Of a DNA stretch of 64,000 bases, positions 32,935 to 45,479 are shown in pieces. Where the stretch lies: positions 655,075 through 719,074 of the forward strand of contig JABAKD010000005.1 of assembly GCA_012845835.1 (NCBI GenBank), written 5' to 3'. The stretch is from Undaria pinnatifida. Taxonomy: Eukaryota > Sar > Phaeophyceae > Laminariales > Alariaceae. A program made the translations under genes and the position numbers. The notes under the pieces are model-generated. The model was not told the DNA's origin and searched no databases. It was given only the letters and a program-made list of their open reading frames with translations. Position 1 is the stretch's first letter, and every line of letters starts with the position of its first letter.

Positions 32935-33700
32935 TGTGAATCGTCGTCGAGACAGCGGCGGCAACGTGTGATTTCACAGGCATTGCTGGGCTACGTAATA
33001 TGCGAGTACAGCAGTGTGGGCTTCTCCGATGTCGGTTGTGTGTTTTGGTGATGGGACATGCAGATCGTCCCTTGAAGAGTTCAACCGAAAAAAACGGGAG
33101 AACTATCTATTTATATGCTGCTGCCGTACGAGTACCTATTTTCAGAAGGTTAATCGACGAGACACACGCACAGCGACACCCGGCTCTGGTCACGTGTGCC
33201 CTTTTTTTCTTGGTTTTCCAAGGGAAAAAAGCTTCTTCATATCGGATCGCATACGAGCGTGGGGTGCCTTGGACGACTTTCTCTGCGTGTGGGGATGTTT
33301 GTGTAACTCAACTTTTTTTTCGGCCATGTTTGTCTACCGCACTTAAAGTACATGACACCAAGGTTAGCTCCGACGGGTCCTGTGCACGCGCAAATCACAG
33401 CAGCAACTCTTCTCGTGCTGGTTTCGCTTTAAGTCGTTGAGAGTTCGTCGAGACAGGGGCGGCAACGCGTGATTTCACACGCATTGCTGGGCGGAGTAAT
33501 ATGCGAGTACAGTATGGGGTTCTCCGATGTTGATTTTGTGTTTTGATGATCGGAGATGCAGATTGTCCCTTCAAGAGTTCAATCGAAAAAAAAGGGGGAA
33601 CTATCAATCTATGCTGCCGCTGTACGAGTACCTATTTTCAGGAGGTTAATCTACGAGACACACGCACAGCGAAACTGACCCGGCTCTGGTCTCGTGTGCC
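32935..33700 (+). repeat. Direct repeat pair of about 265 bp, 495 bp apart
   Basis: Copies at about 32935-33200 and 33430-33700 share GTCGAGACAG, GGCGGCAACG, TATGCGAGTACAG, CTCCGATGT, AAGAGTTCAA, CGAGTACCTATTTTCAG and ACACACGCACAGCGA. The last block lies beside GGCTCTGGTC. Confidence 0.85.
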
Positions 33701-35094
33701 GTGCTACTGATCCTACCGCTGCTACATACACCTTCTGCTTCTGCTGTGCTGCTGCTGCTGCTTCTAATGCTGCCCCCGCTCGCACGAGTACAGCACCAGT
33801 CGAACGAGTACCGACTTTTTTTCACATGTAAACAGAACGGAAATATCAAACAGCCTAGATGTTCGCGCTGGTTTGTTCAGTTAGCATCCTGTACTGCTAC
33901 CAAATGACCAGACATGCCGCTTGCAATGTTGTTCTTTCGATTGCTGGTCTCCCGTGTGTTTTCCGTATCACCCAGCATCGCAGATTGGTCTATTGCAGGT
34001 GTAGAGGCAGCGCGCTTCATTATTCACCAATTACTAGTGTACACGACTTTAGCTATCGCTAACAAGGATGTTGTATTTGCTCTGCCAAGGGTCATCACAG
34101 GTCACAGCTGAGAGCGCACTGCCCACGCACTGCAAACCTGCATGTATGGAATGATTCCTCTGTACAACAACTAACTAGTAAGTGCTCTGGGCCCTGACAT
34201 TCAATAGTGCGGTACCTTACCTTGCCAGACTCGTCGAGCATACCCGCACTAACATGGTACCCCGATATAGTACGTAGTTGCACTATGTATAACGAGTTTG
34301 TGACATTCCATTTTCACCGCACTAAACTGGGACCCCGCACAAAATGTTGCTGCACTAGCGCGGGACCATGATCGTACCAGGTAAAATACACTGGGTACAG
34401 CAGCATTAAGACGAACGAAATTGTAAAGACCGTTGAAAAATAATAAATGAAGTACAAACGGTCCTTAAACATACGGCCAAATAATCTGGATGGAATTGTA
34501 AGGACCGTTGGATTGTCCTCATCATGGCCAAACGGTCATAAAATTACCGTTTAGCGTGGCGTTTGTGATTTCCATTTCATCAGCATTGTTGCAACAGCTA
34601 GCAGTTGCTGACCAGAAGGTTTCACGTGGGTGAGGACCTGCCAAGGAACACCCTACCTTCCCAGTGTACTGCTCTGTCAGGCCTGCTGTATCCCATTGCA
34701 CATGTTGTCACAAAGGCACCGGTTATACCCGAGTTTGTCTATCGTTAATACGGATGTTATATATCTATCCTTCAACCCTACCCATGGTACCACTCTACTG
34801 CATGCTGCCCTCGCTATCACCCTCGCCGCGCTCGGCGCCATCTTCCAAGCTTTCCCCGCTCTTTTTTCTTTTTTTTTTCACACTTCTACTTTCCAGCTTC
34901 TGGACAAGCCGTGGTCACAGGTGTCGTCCCTTCTCCCCCCCGGTTCTTGCCTTCAATCTTTATCGCGCATAGGGTTCAGCAATCCCATTGCTTGTCGATT
35001 TTTCGTCGAGTGTTGCTAACTCACGCTCTCGCGCTTTCCGCAAGTCAATTTGTGCACAAGAAAAAGTCACAACGAATTTATACGAGTATGCACT

Positions 35095-35175
35095 CGGCGG
35101 GGTTCGAACTCACGAAACTGACCTATACCAGGCTCGAGGATAACCTGATACGCCACCGGGGCGACCGGTTTCTAT
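35095..35175 (-). repeat. tRNA-like (SINE-type) sequence with A and B boxes
   Basis: On the minus strand CGCCCCGGTGGCGTATCAGG contains a good A box (TGGCGTATCAGG). GAGTTCGAACCCC about 35 bases later is a near-perfect B box. The T stem does not pair, so this is not a functional tRNA. It has the same GCCCCGGTGG head as the copy at 24.58 kb. Confidence 0.6.
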
Positions 35176-36515
35176 GTCCCTGCGAGCCCCGTCCCCCGCG
35201 CGGAGAGAGATGCAAGCCGTGCCCTGTGGCGCTCGTTCCGATACTCGGCTGCTCGGCCTCCAGCTCGCAGCCTCTCGATCTGCTCAAATCTATCCGGAAA
35301 TGCAATACCGGGATCGAACTTTTTTACACTCCAAAAATACCGAAGAAGTGTTGACTCGTCAATATATACGAGACTTGGACACGCCAAATATTTACTAGAA
35401 AGTTCGCTGACGGACGTCGGTCAAGGGGAAAAAGTGCCGTCCTAGCAAATTTGTTGATAAAACACCAAAAGTCCACACAGAGGACACACGACACAGAGCA
35501 CAGAGAAGGGCCCGACAACCATGGACCAAACTCGACACAGAAAGGTCCAATCAAGCTGAAACTCTTTGAGGCTGTTTAGTGTCACGTAAGCTGCACGATG
35601 GGCTGGATTTTAGCGCCAAATGGATTCGGCTTGAAAAAGTGCGTGGTTTGAGCTTCCGTGTGAGAGGCGGCACTCATTCACTTTTAGAATATTGACTATT
35701 GGGCCAGAAAGCTCTCACGGAACCCGAGGTTTCTCCGAGAGAATTTCGTCAAACAGCACCACCTCTTTTTGTGCAACGGTCCTCCCACGGACATATGGTG
35801 CAATGGTCCTCCCACGGACATATGGAAATGGTACCGAAATACCAACTCTCCGCAACCCCGCATAAAAGATCCGGCAATCGGCATCCGGCAATCGGCAAGT
35901 TGGCTGTCCCATACGACTGCACTGCGGATGGCACAAAGATCCGCGGTTAGGACGAAGAGCCGGGACAGAGATATCAAACCGCCACTCTCTACCTCGCGTG
36001 CGCTAGTCCACACACGCGCGCGTCACAGCGCAAAACACACCCGAGCCATGTCGTCGGCACTCCCGCCGAGCACTGCCGATCGTGTTTCGGTATACTTTCC
36101 ATCTCCCCGCGGGTGAGGATCATTGAGCAAAAATCGGTGGTGCTGCTTGGAAAAAAGGGGTGTCCTATGAACAAAATGGGGGGATCTATACATTTTTAGC
36201 CTATAAGGGGGTATACCCCGGTAGCTTATGAACAAAATGGGTGGTCTGTGCAGAGGACTTTTTGAGCGCCCGTGTTTACTCTGTTTTGGGGTGTCAAAGG
36301 ACGAAAAAAAGGTTTGGCGTGCTGCCCGCACACCGTGCGCGTGGGCTGGAGGCGCCAGAACGCAAATTGGAGGCATTTAGGCGGGTGTAAGCCGCGCGCC
36401 CCTCGACTAGAATTCGGGTATCCTATAGATACCCTATAGGTACCCTATGTTGTCCAAATGCTCCCTGGGTATATCCCATTTTGTCAATTCGCTAAAAAAC
36501 AAAGCATTCATGGAG

Positions 36516-37850
36516 AACTCATGGCACGATTAGTAGCCAAAAAAAGGGTAAAGAAAGTGACGTAACGCCTGCCGGTGTACAAGGAACGACCTCGCATAGG
36601 AATATCGAAACCTCACGGTTGGCGCCGTTTGGTCATGAGCCGTTTTTTTTCCCCCTGAGCTGAAGCACATCAGCTGTGAGCTCATCGAATATGGCCAATA
36701 GCTATGATTACGAGCTGCGCGTGATACCATATGCATGAACACCGTGAAGGATATAGGTCGGTGCCCCCCATGTTTTCGTAGATCGTTACAACTTCCAAAC
36801 GTTATCGCAGAGCTGCAGTACAATGTCGGTACGTACATCACGTTGGGCATGGCGTACTCGGTACGCGCTATACGGCATTCTGGACTCGGCGCACTCTTGG
36901 GGTGTATACCTACTGAGATGTGCCCAGCAATTTGGGCATAGCGCACTCTGAGGTGCTAGGTACGGGAGTGTACCGTAACGTACTGAGTACGGTACAGGGC
37001 ACTTAGTAATAATCGTAACTGCTAACCTAGGCTGCTTTCGTATTTGGGAGAGGGTGTATTCTACGCTAACATTAGTGTAAGGGCTCCCGGGTTTCAAAAT
37101 ATTCTTGAAATTTAAACGTTAGCCTGCCTTTCTCATCACGCTGTTTTACATTTTGTTTCCTGCACTGCTGTACGCTGGCAGTATATGTATACCAGTGTTG
37201 AGCCTTTTTTGGACTTGGTTATATCTTGATTATATACAGTATACCGACCAAAGCAATGACGGAGTGCGACCTAACCAAGCGTTTGAGAAGATCGTGGAGC
37301 ACTAGGTACGAGCGTCACCATGCCCCACGCGCGCGTCGTACACTTACTTGCGTTGCAGTTCGGACGAATCTCCTATATCCTACCCTCAGCAGCTCGAGCT
37401 GCTTCGCGTGTGACCGGTACTGCAATTGAATCATAAAACGGATTGGCACGTTTCCCCTCTTGAGTCTCAAATGTTGATCCCGGTACTATCAATAGCTTCG
37501 TAGCATCACGGGGAGTCACCAACCTCTTTTGTCTGTCCTGAGGACATGAGCACCCCGTTGCACGCGCGATCGAAGTATCACACGCAACTTGCATTGACGA
37601 GTGCCGATGAAACCCTTAAATCTCAGCCAAAACAAGTGCATTTGTATTTGTTTTTTAAATAGTGTATAGACCATTCATCTGGTCGAACTCACAGCCATGA
37701 CACCGGTGACAATGGAAGGCCAAAAGTTTGAAGTTCCCGAAGACCCCAGCCAAACTCAACCACATAGTATATTACAAGTACCAACAACGCAGCTTGCAAA
37801 GATGAGTATTGACCCGAAATTCGTCGAACTCACAGCTGACGTCCTTGAAA
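36516..37850. other. No gene recognised
   Basis: Short open frames only. Partial copies of the GAGTTTCGACGAAAT repeat lie at about 37560-37600 (minus) and 37780-37845 (plus). Confidence 0.5.
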
Positions 37851-37854
37851 TATT

Positions 37855-39810
37855 TTTATAAAACTTTGCCTGGACAGTCGCCTATGGGCCCAATTTGGTA
37901 GAATTGTTTTGTGGAACTCTCCAATTTTCTGGGGGGGGGGAAATTCTCGCGGCGATCTTGACTAACATCCGCTTGAGAAATTCTCAAGCAAATCTTGGAT
38001 TAGCAAATCTTGGATTAGACGCGGCGCAATTTCGTGTGCTCCACACACTTCGTTCGACGAAATCAACGACAGCGTCCAGAACTCTGAATGTGGCGAGCTC
38101 GTTAGGGGCTCCAACCCTCCCTTGGTGTACAGCGCTCACTCTACGGCCGGTGATTTACGGCGGGCGCCGATCAGGTCTCTGTTAAAAAGATATTTGGCGG
38201 CTGGTGTGTAAAAACTGAAACAAAAAACTCCATCGTCTCCCAACTGGAAGAAAATGGAACTTTGAGCGGATTCGACGGAATACCACATGACAACACAAGC
38301 AATCTCTCACGCCCTAGGGCATGGATCAAGATGAACTCTTCAGGGCTGTCACCTACACTCATGTGACCTTGTCCGGAACGAAGAGGAGTGACCATGATTG
38401 CCTCTATCTCGAGATCGAAGGTCAATCGTGTTTAGTGGACAATGCTGATCAAGGCATGATGAAAAATTGACAACTTGACCAGTTGGGCCGCATTACCAGG
38501 TAAAGAACCAGATACTATATATGTTGAAAATATTAATCGTTTTTACCCCATATTATAGCGACGTTAGGCCATTGTGTATGGTACCCCAATCCAGGTCACC
38601 GATATTCCTGACGTTCATTTCGCCGCGTGAAGATCAAGATGCCGACGTGAGATTTCCGAACGTTGTGTATGGTAAAAACGAGTCTAGATGCAGAAGCTAA
38701 CAGCAATGTTCAATATCTTCGTTGGTAATTTTACAGACCATGGCGATCGAGGTGCGCTAGGGTCAAGCGGCAGCTGCTCGGCAAATAGCCCAGGGGGCTG
38801 CCTCATCTTCGCGAATTACTGCTGTTCTGTGCGTGTGTGGGCTGGGGGGCAATTTGGCCTAACCTCGACACAACTTCTGAAGAAATACTTTGTCCCGATC
38901 TCAGCCTGAGATCGGGACGAAACACCCCATCTCGGCGGATTTTCCGATCTTGGAAAATGTCAGAACCAACACTCGTCTCCACATGCAATGTACACAGATC
39001 ATACTTGAGGCGACTATTGTAGAGATCAAGATCTATGGCCTACATCGGGGTACCATAAACAGCAGTGGCCTTACCCGGAATCATTCAGCAAAAACGTTTT
39101 TTTGGGGTGAATTGCTGAAAGATTCCGGGTAACATCGCTATGGGGAAAAAACGATTAAATATTCATTTCTGGCTGTTATTTGGGTCATGCGGTCCAACAG
39201 GTCAATTTGTCTATTTTCAATAAGCCTTGATCAACACTGCCCACCAAACACGATTGACCTTCGATCTGGAGATAGAAACAGCCCATGGTCACTCCTCTTC
39301 GTTCCGGACAAGGTCAAATGAGTGTAGGTGACAGCGCTGAACATTCCATCTCGATCCATGCCCTAGGGCGTGAGAGGTTGCTTGTGTTGATCTGTGGTCT
39401 TCCGTCAAACCCTCTCAAAATTCTGTTTTTCGCCCGTTCGGAGACGATAGAGAGTTTTTGTCTCAGTTTTATACACACCAGCCGCCAAACGTGCTTTTAA
39501 CAAAGCCTGATCGGCGCCCGCCACAAATCACCGGCCGTAGAGCGAGCGCTGTACACCAAGGGGGGGTCGGAACCCCTAACGAGCCTGCCACGTTCAGAGT
39601 TCACGACGCTGTCGTCGAACTCGTCGAACGAAGTGTGTGGAGAACACGAAATTACGCCGCGTCTAATCCAATATCTGCTTGAGAATTTCTCAGCTCGATG
39701 TTGGCCAAGAATCGCCGCGAGAAATCGTTTTTTCCCGGAATTCTGGAGATTTTGAAAAAAAAGATCTACCAGATTGGTTCCACAGGCGACCGCTCAGGCA
39801 AAAACCTTGG
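37855..39810. mobile_element. Foldback-type element with arms of about 620-650 bp
   Basis: The left arm (37855-38510) and right arm (39190-39810) are inverted copies of moderate identity. Shared blocks include TCGCCTRTGG, ATTCTCGCGGCGAT, CTCGTTAGGGG, TGGTGTACAGCGCTC, ATTTRCGGCGGGCGCCGATCAG-like, TTGGCGGCTGGTGTGTA, CGCCCTAGGGCATGGATC, TCACCTACACTCAT and TTCCGGACAAGGTC. The 680-bp centre (38511-39189) shows no transposase; an inverted pair (TTTGTCCCGATCTCAGCCTGAGATCGGGACGAAA) lies at 38888-38922 and forms a strong hairpin. A single-arm relative lies at 54950-57060. Confidence 0.8.
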
Positions 39811-40921
39811 CTGGAATCTTCGGGAATTGCAAACACTTGGCCTTCCATTGTCACCGGTTTGAGTACTGGTGACTACTACCAAAAAAATTTCAACTTTGTG
39901 GCCAAACTATCGGCTTTCCATTAGCATCGGCCTGGCTTTCCATTAGCATCGGCCTGACGTTTGAACCGTTTTACTACAAAAAAACGTCCACAACGGAAAC
40001 ACAATGGTAGGGGATGACTGCGCGAACTCAGTAAGCTGCCCCCGGGCGTACGTCGGAGGGTGGGAGGGTGGACTGGGGATTCTGCCGGGGGCGCACATTA
40101 GCTGTGCATGGCAGACTTAAGACTGTACATCAAGTAGTGCTACAAACCTCTACACGCCGGGTATCCAGGAACGGGACACAGGACGCGCCTGCCGGGTGAG
40201 AAGCGAGGAGCACCACTATATATTTGCTCGAAACTACTATCCTTATGGATATACACATGTATACGTAAAATTGTCTTTTTTTCTTCCAGGGCACACCTCT
40301 TCGTGCTCGCACCTTTAACCGAAACGTCAGATGGGGTGGGCACAATTCGATCATTTGGGTCACGTTGCCTGGGGTTTGGGCGCGATCCGTACAGTGTGTC
40401 GCGCGTGGCAAGCCCTTTAAACTTTTTTGGCCTTGGGTATGGATAATGCAAATCCCCGGGCTTGCGCAACATTCCCGGGGTTGGGGTTTCCACATCCCTG
40501 TCCCCGTTTACCCACGTAAGATTGGAGAGGCTGTTTTTTCTGCGCGTAATGTTTCTGTTTCTCTTTGCGAAGCTCGCATATGACACAGCATGCGGAGAGC
40601 ACAACGCCACATACAATCCTGCCGCACAGCAGCAGCAGCAGGCAACACCATGTATGCGCGCGTGGCGTGTCCTCGCTATGCTGCGGCGAGTTGCTTGTGT
40701 CGGAGCCTGTCATTTATCACCCCACCATACCACGTGTTTCTGCTGTGCATCGTTGGTTCATACTCGAATTTCGCTAGGCAAAGTAAATTCGTCTCCTCGA
40801 GGGGACGATTTTGAATCGGACGACGGTCAAAACAACCCAACGTGTTTTTCCCTACTCTAAACAGCAAACAACAGTGGATTTAGACGCTGACGCTCCATGA
40901 GAGACGGCTTCTCTTTCTCAG

Positions 40922-41034
40922 CGATAATAGAAGCCCCACAGTTCCTCATTCCGTGCACTTTCTGCGACGAGCTGGTGGTGAAGGGGGAGGATTGCCCATC
41001 TTGGCGTGGATCACTGGTGGAGTTCAAAAACTAG
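40922..41034 (+). CDS. Possible orphan terminal exon with a Cys pair motif
   Basis: After a good acceptor (TTCTCTTTCTCAG at 40909-40921) 37 codons are open to TAG 41032. They read IIEAPQFLIPCTFCDELVVK, then GEDCPSWRGSLVEFKN. Third positions favour G/C. The CxxC...C spacing could bind zinc. No upstream exon or family is recognised. It may be a gene remnant. Confidence 0.3.
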
Positions 41035-41774
41035 CTCAACAAGACAAGAGAGTTCCAGGTATTCTGAAATTGCGGATTGCCTTGTGAAACAAATCAGAAA
41101 AAAATCAAAACCACGATAAAAAGATCGCAAATCTTGCTGCGTAAGAGTCGCCCTTTCTCATCGTACTCGTGCTGGACATGTGATGATTTTATTGTCACTG
41201 TTTTCTTTTTTTGCGGTTCTCCACGACGACGGGGAGAGAGCGAACCGTCTCCGGGAGGGCGCCTCCCCACCCCCCGCTTCTTGAGCTGCGGACAATAACT
41301 TAGTTTTCACTACCACCAGGTACATCATATTTGCCCAGGCAGTCAGATATTGGATACTTGCATTCCGCGTTTGCGCCACTCCCCCAGGCACTCTCGGGGG
41401 GGGAACCTTGTACTCTATACCGGCCGCAAAACACGCAAGATAACACACAAGATAACACCCCTCGGACAATTCCCAAGCTTGAAGCTTTTAGTTCTCGACG
41501 ACCGGGAGAGCGCAATCGCCGAGCAATGCGTCTATGGAACGATGTCGGCGAGATCCTTGTAAAACCGCTGTTTTCGTTGTGCGCGGCCCCCTTGTTCTGG
41601 AGAAAATCAGCGCGGAAAATCATCGCAGGGGTGGGGGTGATCTTGCTTGTTACCAGGTACTGGTACCACGTGCCAAGGAGTATGGTATGCGGAATGTACG
41701 CGTGTTACGGGTAACGCTGGCAGATTGCTGGCAGAGGCAAAAATTCAAAATTTGAATGCTGATCCTTCGTGACG

Positions 41775-42205
41775 GACTACCGTGTGCGAGTCATCGCACC
41801 CCCGTGCGATCGATTTTTTAATGATTCCTAACTTTGATTTTTATCGCACAGGGGTGCGATAACTCCGGCATGTGCGATGACTCCGGCCCCTGTGCGGAAA
41901 AATGAATGAAATGATTTGATTCCCCCTTCTGACGCACACCCCTGTGCGGTAACTCCGACATGTGCGACTCTGAACAAATCACACACCCTGCCATGCTGTG
42001 ATGTGAACGCACACCCCTGTGCGGCAACTCCGACATGTGCGATTCCGAGCAAATCAAACACCCTGCCGTGCTGTGATGTGAACGCACACCCCTGGGCGGC
42101 CGACATGTATGTGCGATACGGAGGAAACCACACCCCCCACTGCTGTACTGGTGGCGCACCTTTCGAACGGCCTCCCTGTGCGATACCTAACTCTGCCATG
42201 TGCTA
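41775..42205 (+). repeat. GTGCGATGACTCC satellite with a 76-bp tandem unit
   Basis: Units at 41932-42006 and 42007-42082 start CGCACACCCCTGTGCGG and run through AACTCCGACATGTGCGA, AACACCCTGCC and GCTGTGATGTGAA. A third, partial unit follows. Each unit head is palindromic (CGCACA...TGTGCG). The left part (41780-41900) matches 45480-45625. Confidence 0.85.
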
Positions 42206-42939
42206 CACGGAACACACCCCTAGGGTGGAAACTGATAGGCACCGCTGCCTGTGTGCCTGCCTTCCTGCGGTTCGTCCGTACCGCACCCAAAGCACACACA
42301 GCACAAAAACACCAAAAACCCAACCGACAAAAAAGCGGCGGAAAAGGGCAAAAGCGGCGAATTACTGGTAACTAGTAAATCACCCGAGAGCCGAGAGATG
42401 TGCTTGTGGCAACTCAGCACACACGAGCACGCTCTACCATGTCGGAAGGTGCAGGCGCGGCGGCTGCCGCCCCACCGAGTGGTGCCTCTACTACTGCTCC
42501 CACTGCCGCATCTGCTACTGCCTCTCCAGCAGTACTGAGTTGTCGGCTGCCGTCGTTCCGTTGCATGAGGTACAGCAGTACTAGGTAGGTCAGCACTGCA
42601 TCGTGGCAGGGCCGGTGGTGCTTTTTTTTTTTTTTTGGTGCAGTCGCCGAATAAGACCACCTATTATGGCGAATATTTTGAGCGATTATTTCTCTCTTTA
42701 ACTGGGATCTCCGACGCCAAAATGAAAACCATCCACTATGGGACCAGAAATCATCGTTATTTCTGGGTTCAGAAATAATCGAGGCCAAAAATCAGCGGAT
42801 CTGGTGATTTCTGAGCCCAGAAATAACAGCTCTTCCAACCTCTCAGAACTGAGATTTTTTACTTTTGGATACTACCTCGTACCAAGTATCACATGTCACC
42901 ACTGCCTATGCTGTACCTGGTATGATACCTGTCCGCTGT

Positions 42940-43365
42940 ACACGTCACGCATCACCCACAACAAAGAATCACAAACACACCTACGACAGCATACTGCGCT
43001 TGTTGTATGCGAGACAGAGCTTCGTCCTCACACAAACGCGACAGCACCACCACCATCACCACCATTGAAACCACCACAGGCATACCACACCAGCAGCACA
43101 GCAGAAGAGACAGCAGCAGAGGCGGTGGTGACCTAACGTCGCCGGCTGCTGTACACGTCACCCATCACCCACAACAAAGAATCTCAAACACACCTACGAC
43201 AGCATACGTACTGCGCTAGACAGAGCTTCGTCCTCACACAAACGCGACAGCAGCACCACCACCACCATCGAAACCACCACAGGTACACCACACCAGCACC
43301 ACAGCAGCAGCGCAGCAGACGAGACAGCAGCAGAGGCGGTGGTGACCTAACGTCGCCGGCGACAG
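42940..43365 (+). repeat. Direct tandem duplication of about 215 bp
   Basis: Both copies begin CACGTCACSCATCACCCACA, contain GACAGAGCTTCGTCCTCACA and GAAACCACCACAGG, and end GGTGGTGACCTAACGTCGCC. Confidence 0.95.
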
Positions 43366-43515
43366 TGTACGTGCCAGATTTCAAAAATAAAGGCAAACGG
43401 CAAAACAAAACTTACCATTTCAAAATAAAACCACTTTCCAAAAATCAGAAGTCATAATGGACACCCCTTATTTCTGATGCAGTTATTTCTGGAGCCTACA
43501 AAACTACAAAAATAC

Positions 43516-45235
43516 CAGGGCTTTTCACGGGTCATGACCCGACCCGCGGGTCGGGTCAAGGGGGTTTCAAAATCTCGCGGGTCGGGTCGGGTCGGGTCAT
43601 CACGTTTTAAAATCTCACGGGTCGGGTCGGGTCGGGTCAAGAGGTTTTCAAAATCTCGCGGGTCGGGTCGGGTCGGGTCAAAAGGCTTCAAAATCTCGCG
43701 GGTCGGGTCGGGTCGGGCCAAGAGGTTTTCAAAATCTCGCGGGTCGGGTCGGGTCATGACCCGCGAGATACGGGTCACTTCGCGGGTCGAGCCATAATGA
43801 CCCGTGAGTTGTTTTGGGCTGACCCGCGGGTCCAACCCGCGGATCTAGCCGGCGGATCCGCCTTTTTCAAACTTACAGCTGAGAGCCACGTTGATGCCGT
43901 GTAGGCGCCCCGCGGGTCGGGCCCGCGGGTCCGCCAATAAAATACAAACATTTCGGCTTTCTGCCTCCCTCGTGCGGATGCTCCGATCATATGTCATCAC
44001 AGCGTGCAGAACAATCACCAGGCAGTACCCCTAGCTACTCGTAACAAGGCATACAGCAGTGGGACGCGAATCCCGTACCTACTGAAGCCGTAACAACAGC
44101 AGTAATATTACGGTCATACCAGTACGAAAAGTGACCAAACGTAAAAAGGCAAGGAAGGGCAGTCGTCGTCGAAGCAGCAGCAGCAGCACAGCAGCACTGG
44201 CAGCAGCAAGTACCAGCAGCAGACCCCGGATTCTCGCGGATCGCAGCCCCTGCTGACAGACCCACCGCCCCAGTTGTGGGCTTGCTGCCGGAGGCGGCTC
44301 AGCTAGGCTGCTTGCCGGGGCTGGAGACTGCACAGATAAAAGATAGATACAGCAGTGAAGTAGTAGTAGCTAGCTCGAGAATTATCATACCAGTACGAAA
44401 TGTGACCAAGCGTAAAAAAGCAAGAAGAAGAGCAGCCGTTGTCGAAGCAGCAGCGGCAGCAAGCAGCAGCAGCAGCAGCAGCAAGCAGCAGCAGCAGCAG
44501 CAGCACAGCAGCAGCAGCACCCTGGCAGCAGCAAGCACCAGCAGCAGCAGACAACGCATCCTCGCGGATCGCACCCCCTGCTGACAGATCCACCGCCCCA
44601 GTTGTGGGCTTGCTGCCGGAGGCGGCTCAGCTAGGCTGCTTGCCGGGGCCGGAGATTGCACTTGTAAATTATAACTAGCTCGCTCGTCGGGTCGCTCGTC
44701 GGGTCGACCCGGTGGTCTAACGGTACGGGCATGTCCATGCATGTGGGTTGCGGTTCTTTCCTATTCCTCGCGCGCACACCACATGACATAATCATCAGCT
44801 GCAAACAATGCCGGTAAAAAACGCAGAGAACACGACATACTGGGAAAAGTACGAGGGACCAAGGACCAACCAACCGACCGAGGTATACATGCTTTGACCC
44901 GTGACTTTTTGACTTTGACCCGTGAGAAATGTCACGGGTCAAGTTAACGTGACCCGCCAGACGACCCGAATCTCGCGGGTCACCCGGATTGTCGCGGGTC
45001 GGGTCGGGTCGGGTCAGGACGATTTCAAAATCTCGCGGGTCGGGTCGGGTCGGGTCAAGACATCTCGAAAATCTCGCGGGTCGGGTCGGGTCGGGTCAAG
45101 ACGTCTCGAAAATCTCGCGGGTCGGGTCGGGTCGGGTCAAGACGTCTCGAAAATCTCGCGGGTCGGGTAGGGTCAGCTGACCCGACCCGACCCGACCCGA
45201 CCCGCGAGATTTGACCCGACCCGTGAAAAGCCCTG
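43516..45235. mobile_element. Non-autonomous hAT-like element, 1.72 kb, perfect 8-bp target duplication
   Basis: Ends are CAGGGCTTTTCACGGGTC and, inverted, GACCCGTGAAAAGCCCTG, a perfect 18-bp terminal inverted repeat. The element is flanked on both sides by AAAAATAC (43508-43515 and 45236-45243). The 8-bp duplication and CAGGG end are hAT hallmarks. Subterminal zones (43530-43790 and 44930-45215) are arrays of GCGGGTCGGGTCGGGTC units separated by AAAATCTCGCGG. No transposase is present. The centre has a duplicated block (44120-44350, 44385-44670) that can encode a basic peptide with TKRKKAR. Confidence 0.88.
44120..44680 (+). repeat. Duplicated coding-like block inside the hAT-like element
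   Basis: Each copy reads VRxVTKRKKARxxxxVV..., then a Ala/Ser run from CAG/AGC repeats, then a conserved PVVGLLPEAAQLGCLPG. A third version at 55.9-56.1 kb, in the second hAT-like element, keeps MTKRKKAR, a Ala/Pro run, SSPIAAPDDRSPPQ and GLLSEAAQL. It may be residue of an original transposase N-terminus or of a captured exon. Confidence 0.45.
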
Positions 45236-45479
45236 AAAAATACGTAATCAATCGCCAGAAATAATCGCTCAAAATTTTTCCATAATTGTAGGTCTAAAAA
45301 ATAACAAAAGCGAGAGTTTTTTTTACTATTTTTTTTATGTACCAGGTATGTATGATGTGCACCTGCTGCAAACAGCGGTGAGCCCCGGTTACAAACCGCT
45401 AGAAAAACGGACCGTGGCACAATTTTTATCCTAAAGCCACACGCCACAGCATGCAACCTCACGCTCGAAGGTGGCACCA

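Larger units (their letters stand above)
32395..36515. mobile_element. Candidate 4.1-kb element bounded by inverted repeats of about 330 bp
   Basis: The left arm (32395-32720, plus) and right arm (36180-36515, reverse) share TTGACAAATGGGGTATACCC-like, GATACCCTA, CCTCCAATTCGCGTTCTG-like, GCACGCCAAA, TCGTCCTTTGACACCCCAAAACA-like and TCCATTTTGTTCATA blocks in inverted order. Inside are two direct repeats (32935-33200, 33430-33700), a tRNA-like repeat and no recognisable transposase. Target duplication is not clear, so two separate insertions in opposite orientation remain possible. Confidence 0.5.
42650..45300. mobile_element. Outer element with about 42-bp inverted ends, split by a hAT-like insertion
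   Basis: The left end (AGACCACCTATTATGG, then ATTTTGAGCGATTATTTCT, about 42656-42695) matches the reverse complement of the right end (45255-45300: AGACCTACAATTATGG, then ATTTTGAGCGATTATTTCTG). Inside on the left lies a 215-bp direct duplication (42940-43365). The hAT-like element at 43516-45235 sits inside, so it is the younger insertion. No transposase is recognised in the outer element. Confidence 0.65.

Noticed and set aside
36023-36376. A 117-codon minus frame resembling one at 32259-32789
   Set aside because: The similarity is real but follows from the inverted repeat arms, not from a conserved protein.
41930-42110. A possible CRISPR-like array of 76-bp units
   Set aside because: Units are adjacent without variable spacers, and the genome is eukaryotic. 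It is a satellite.
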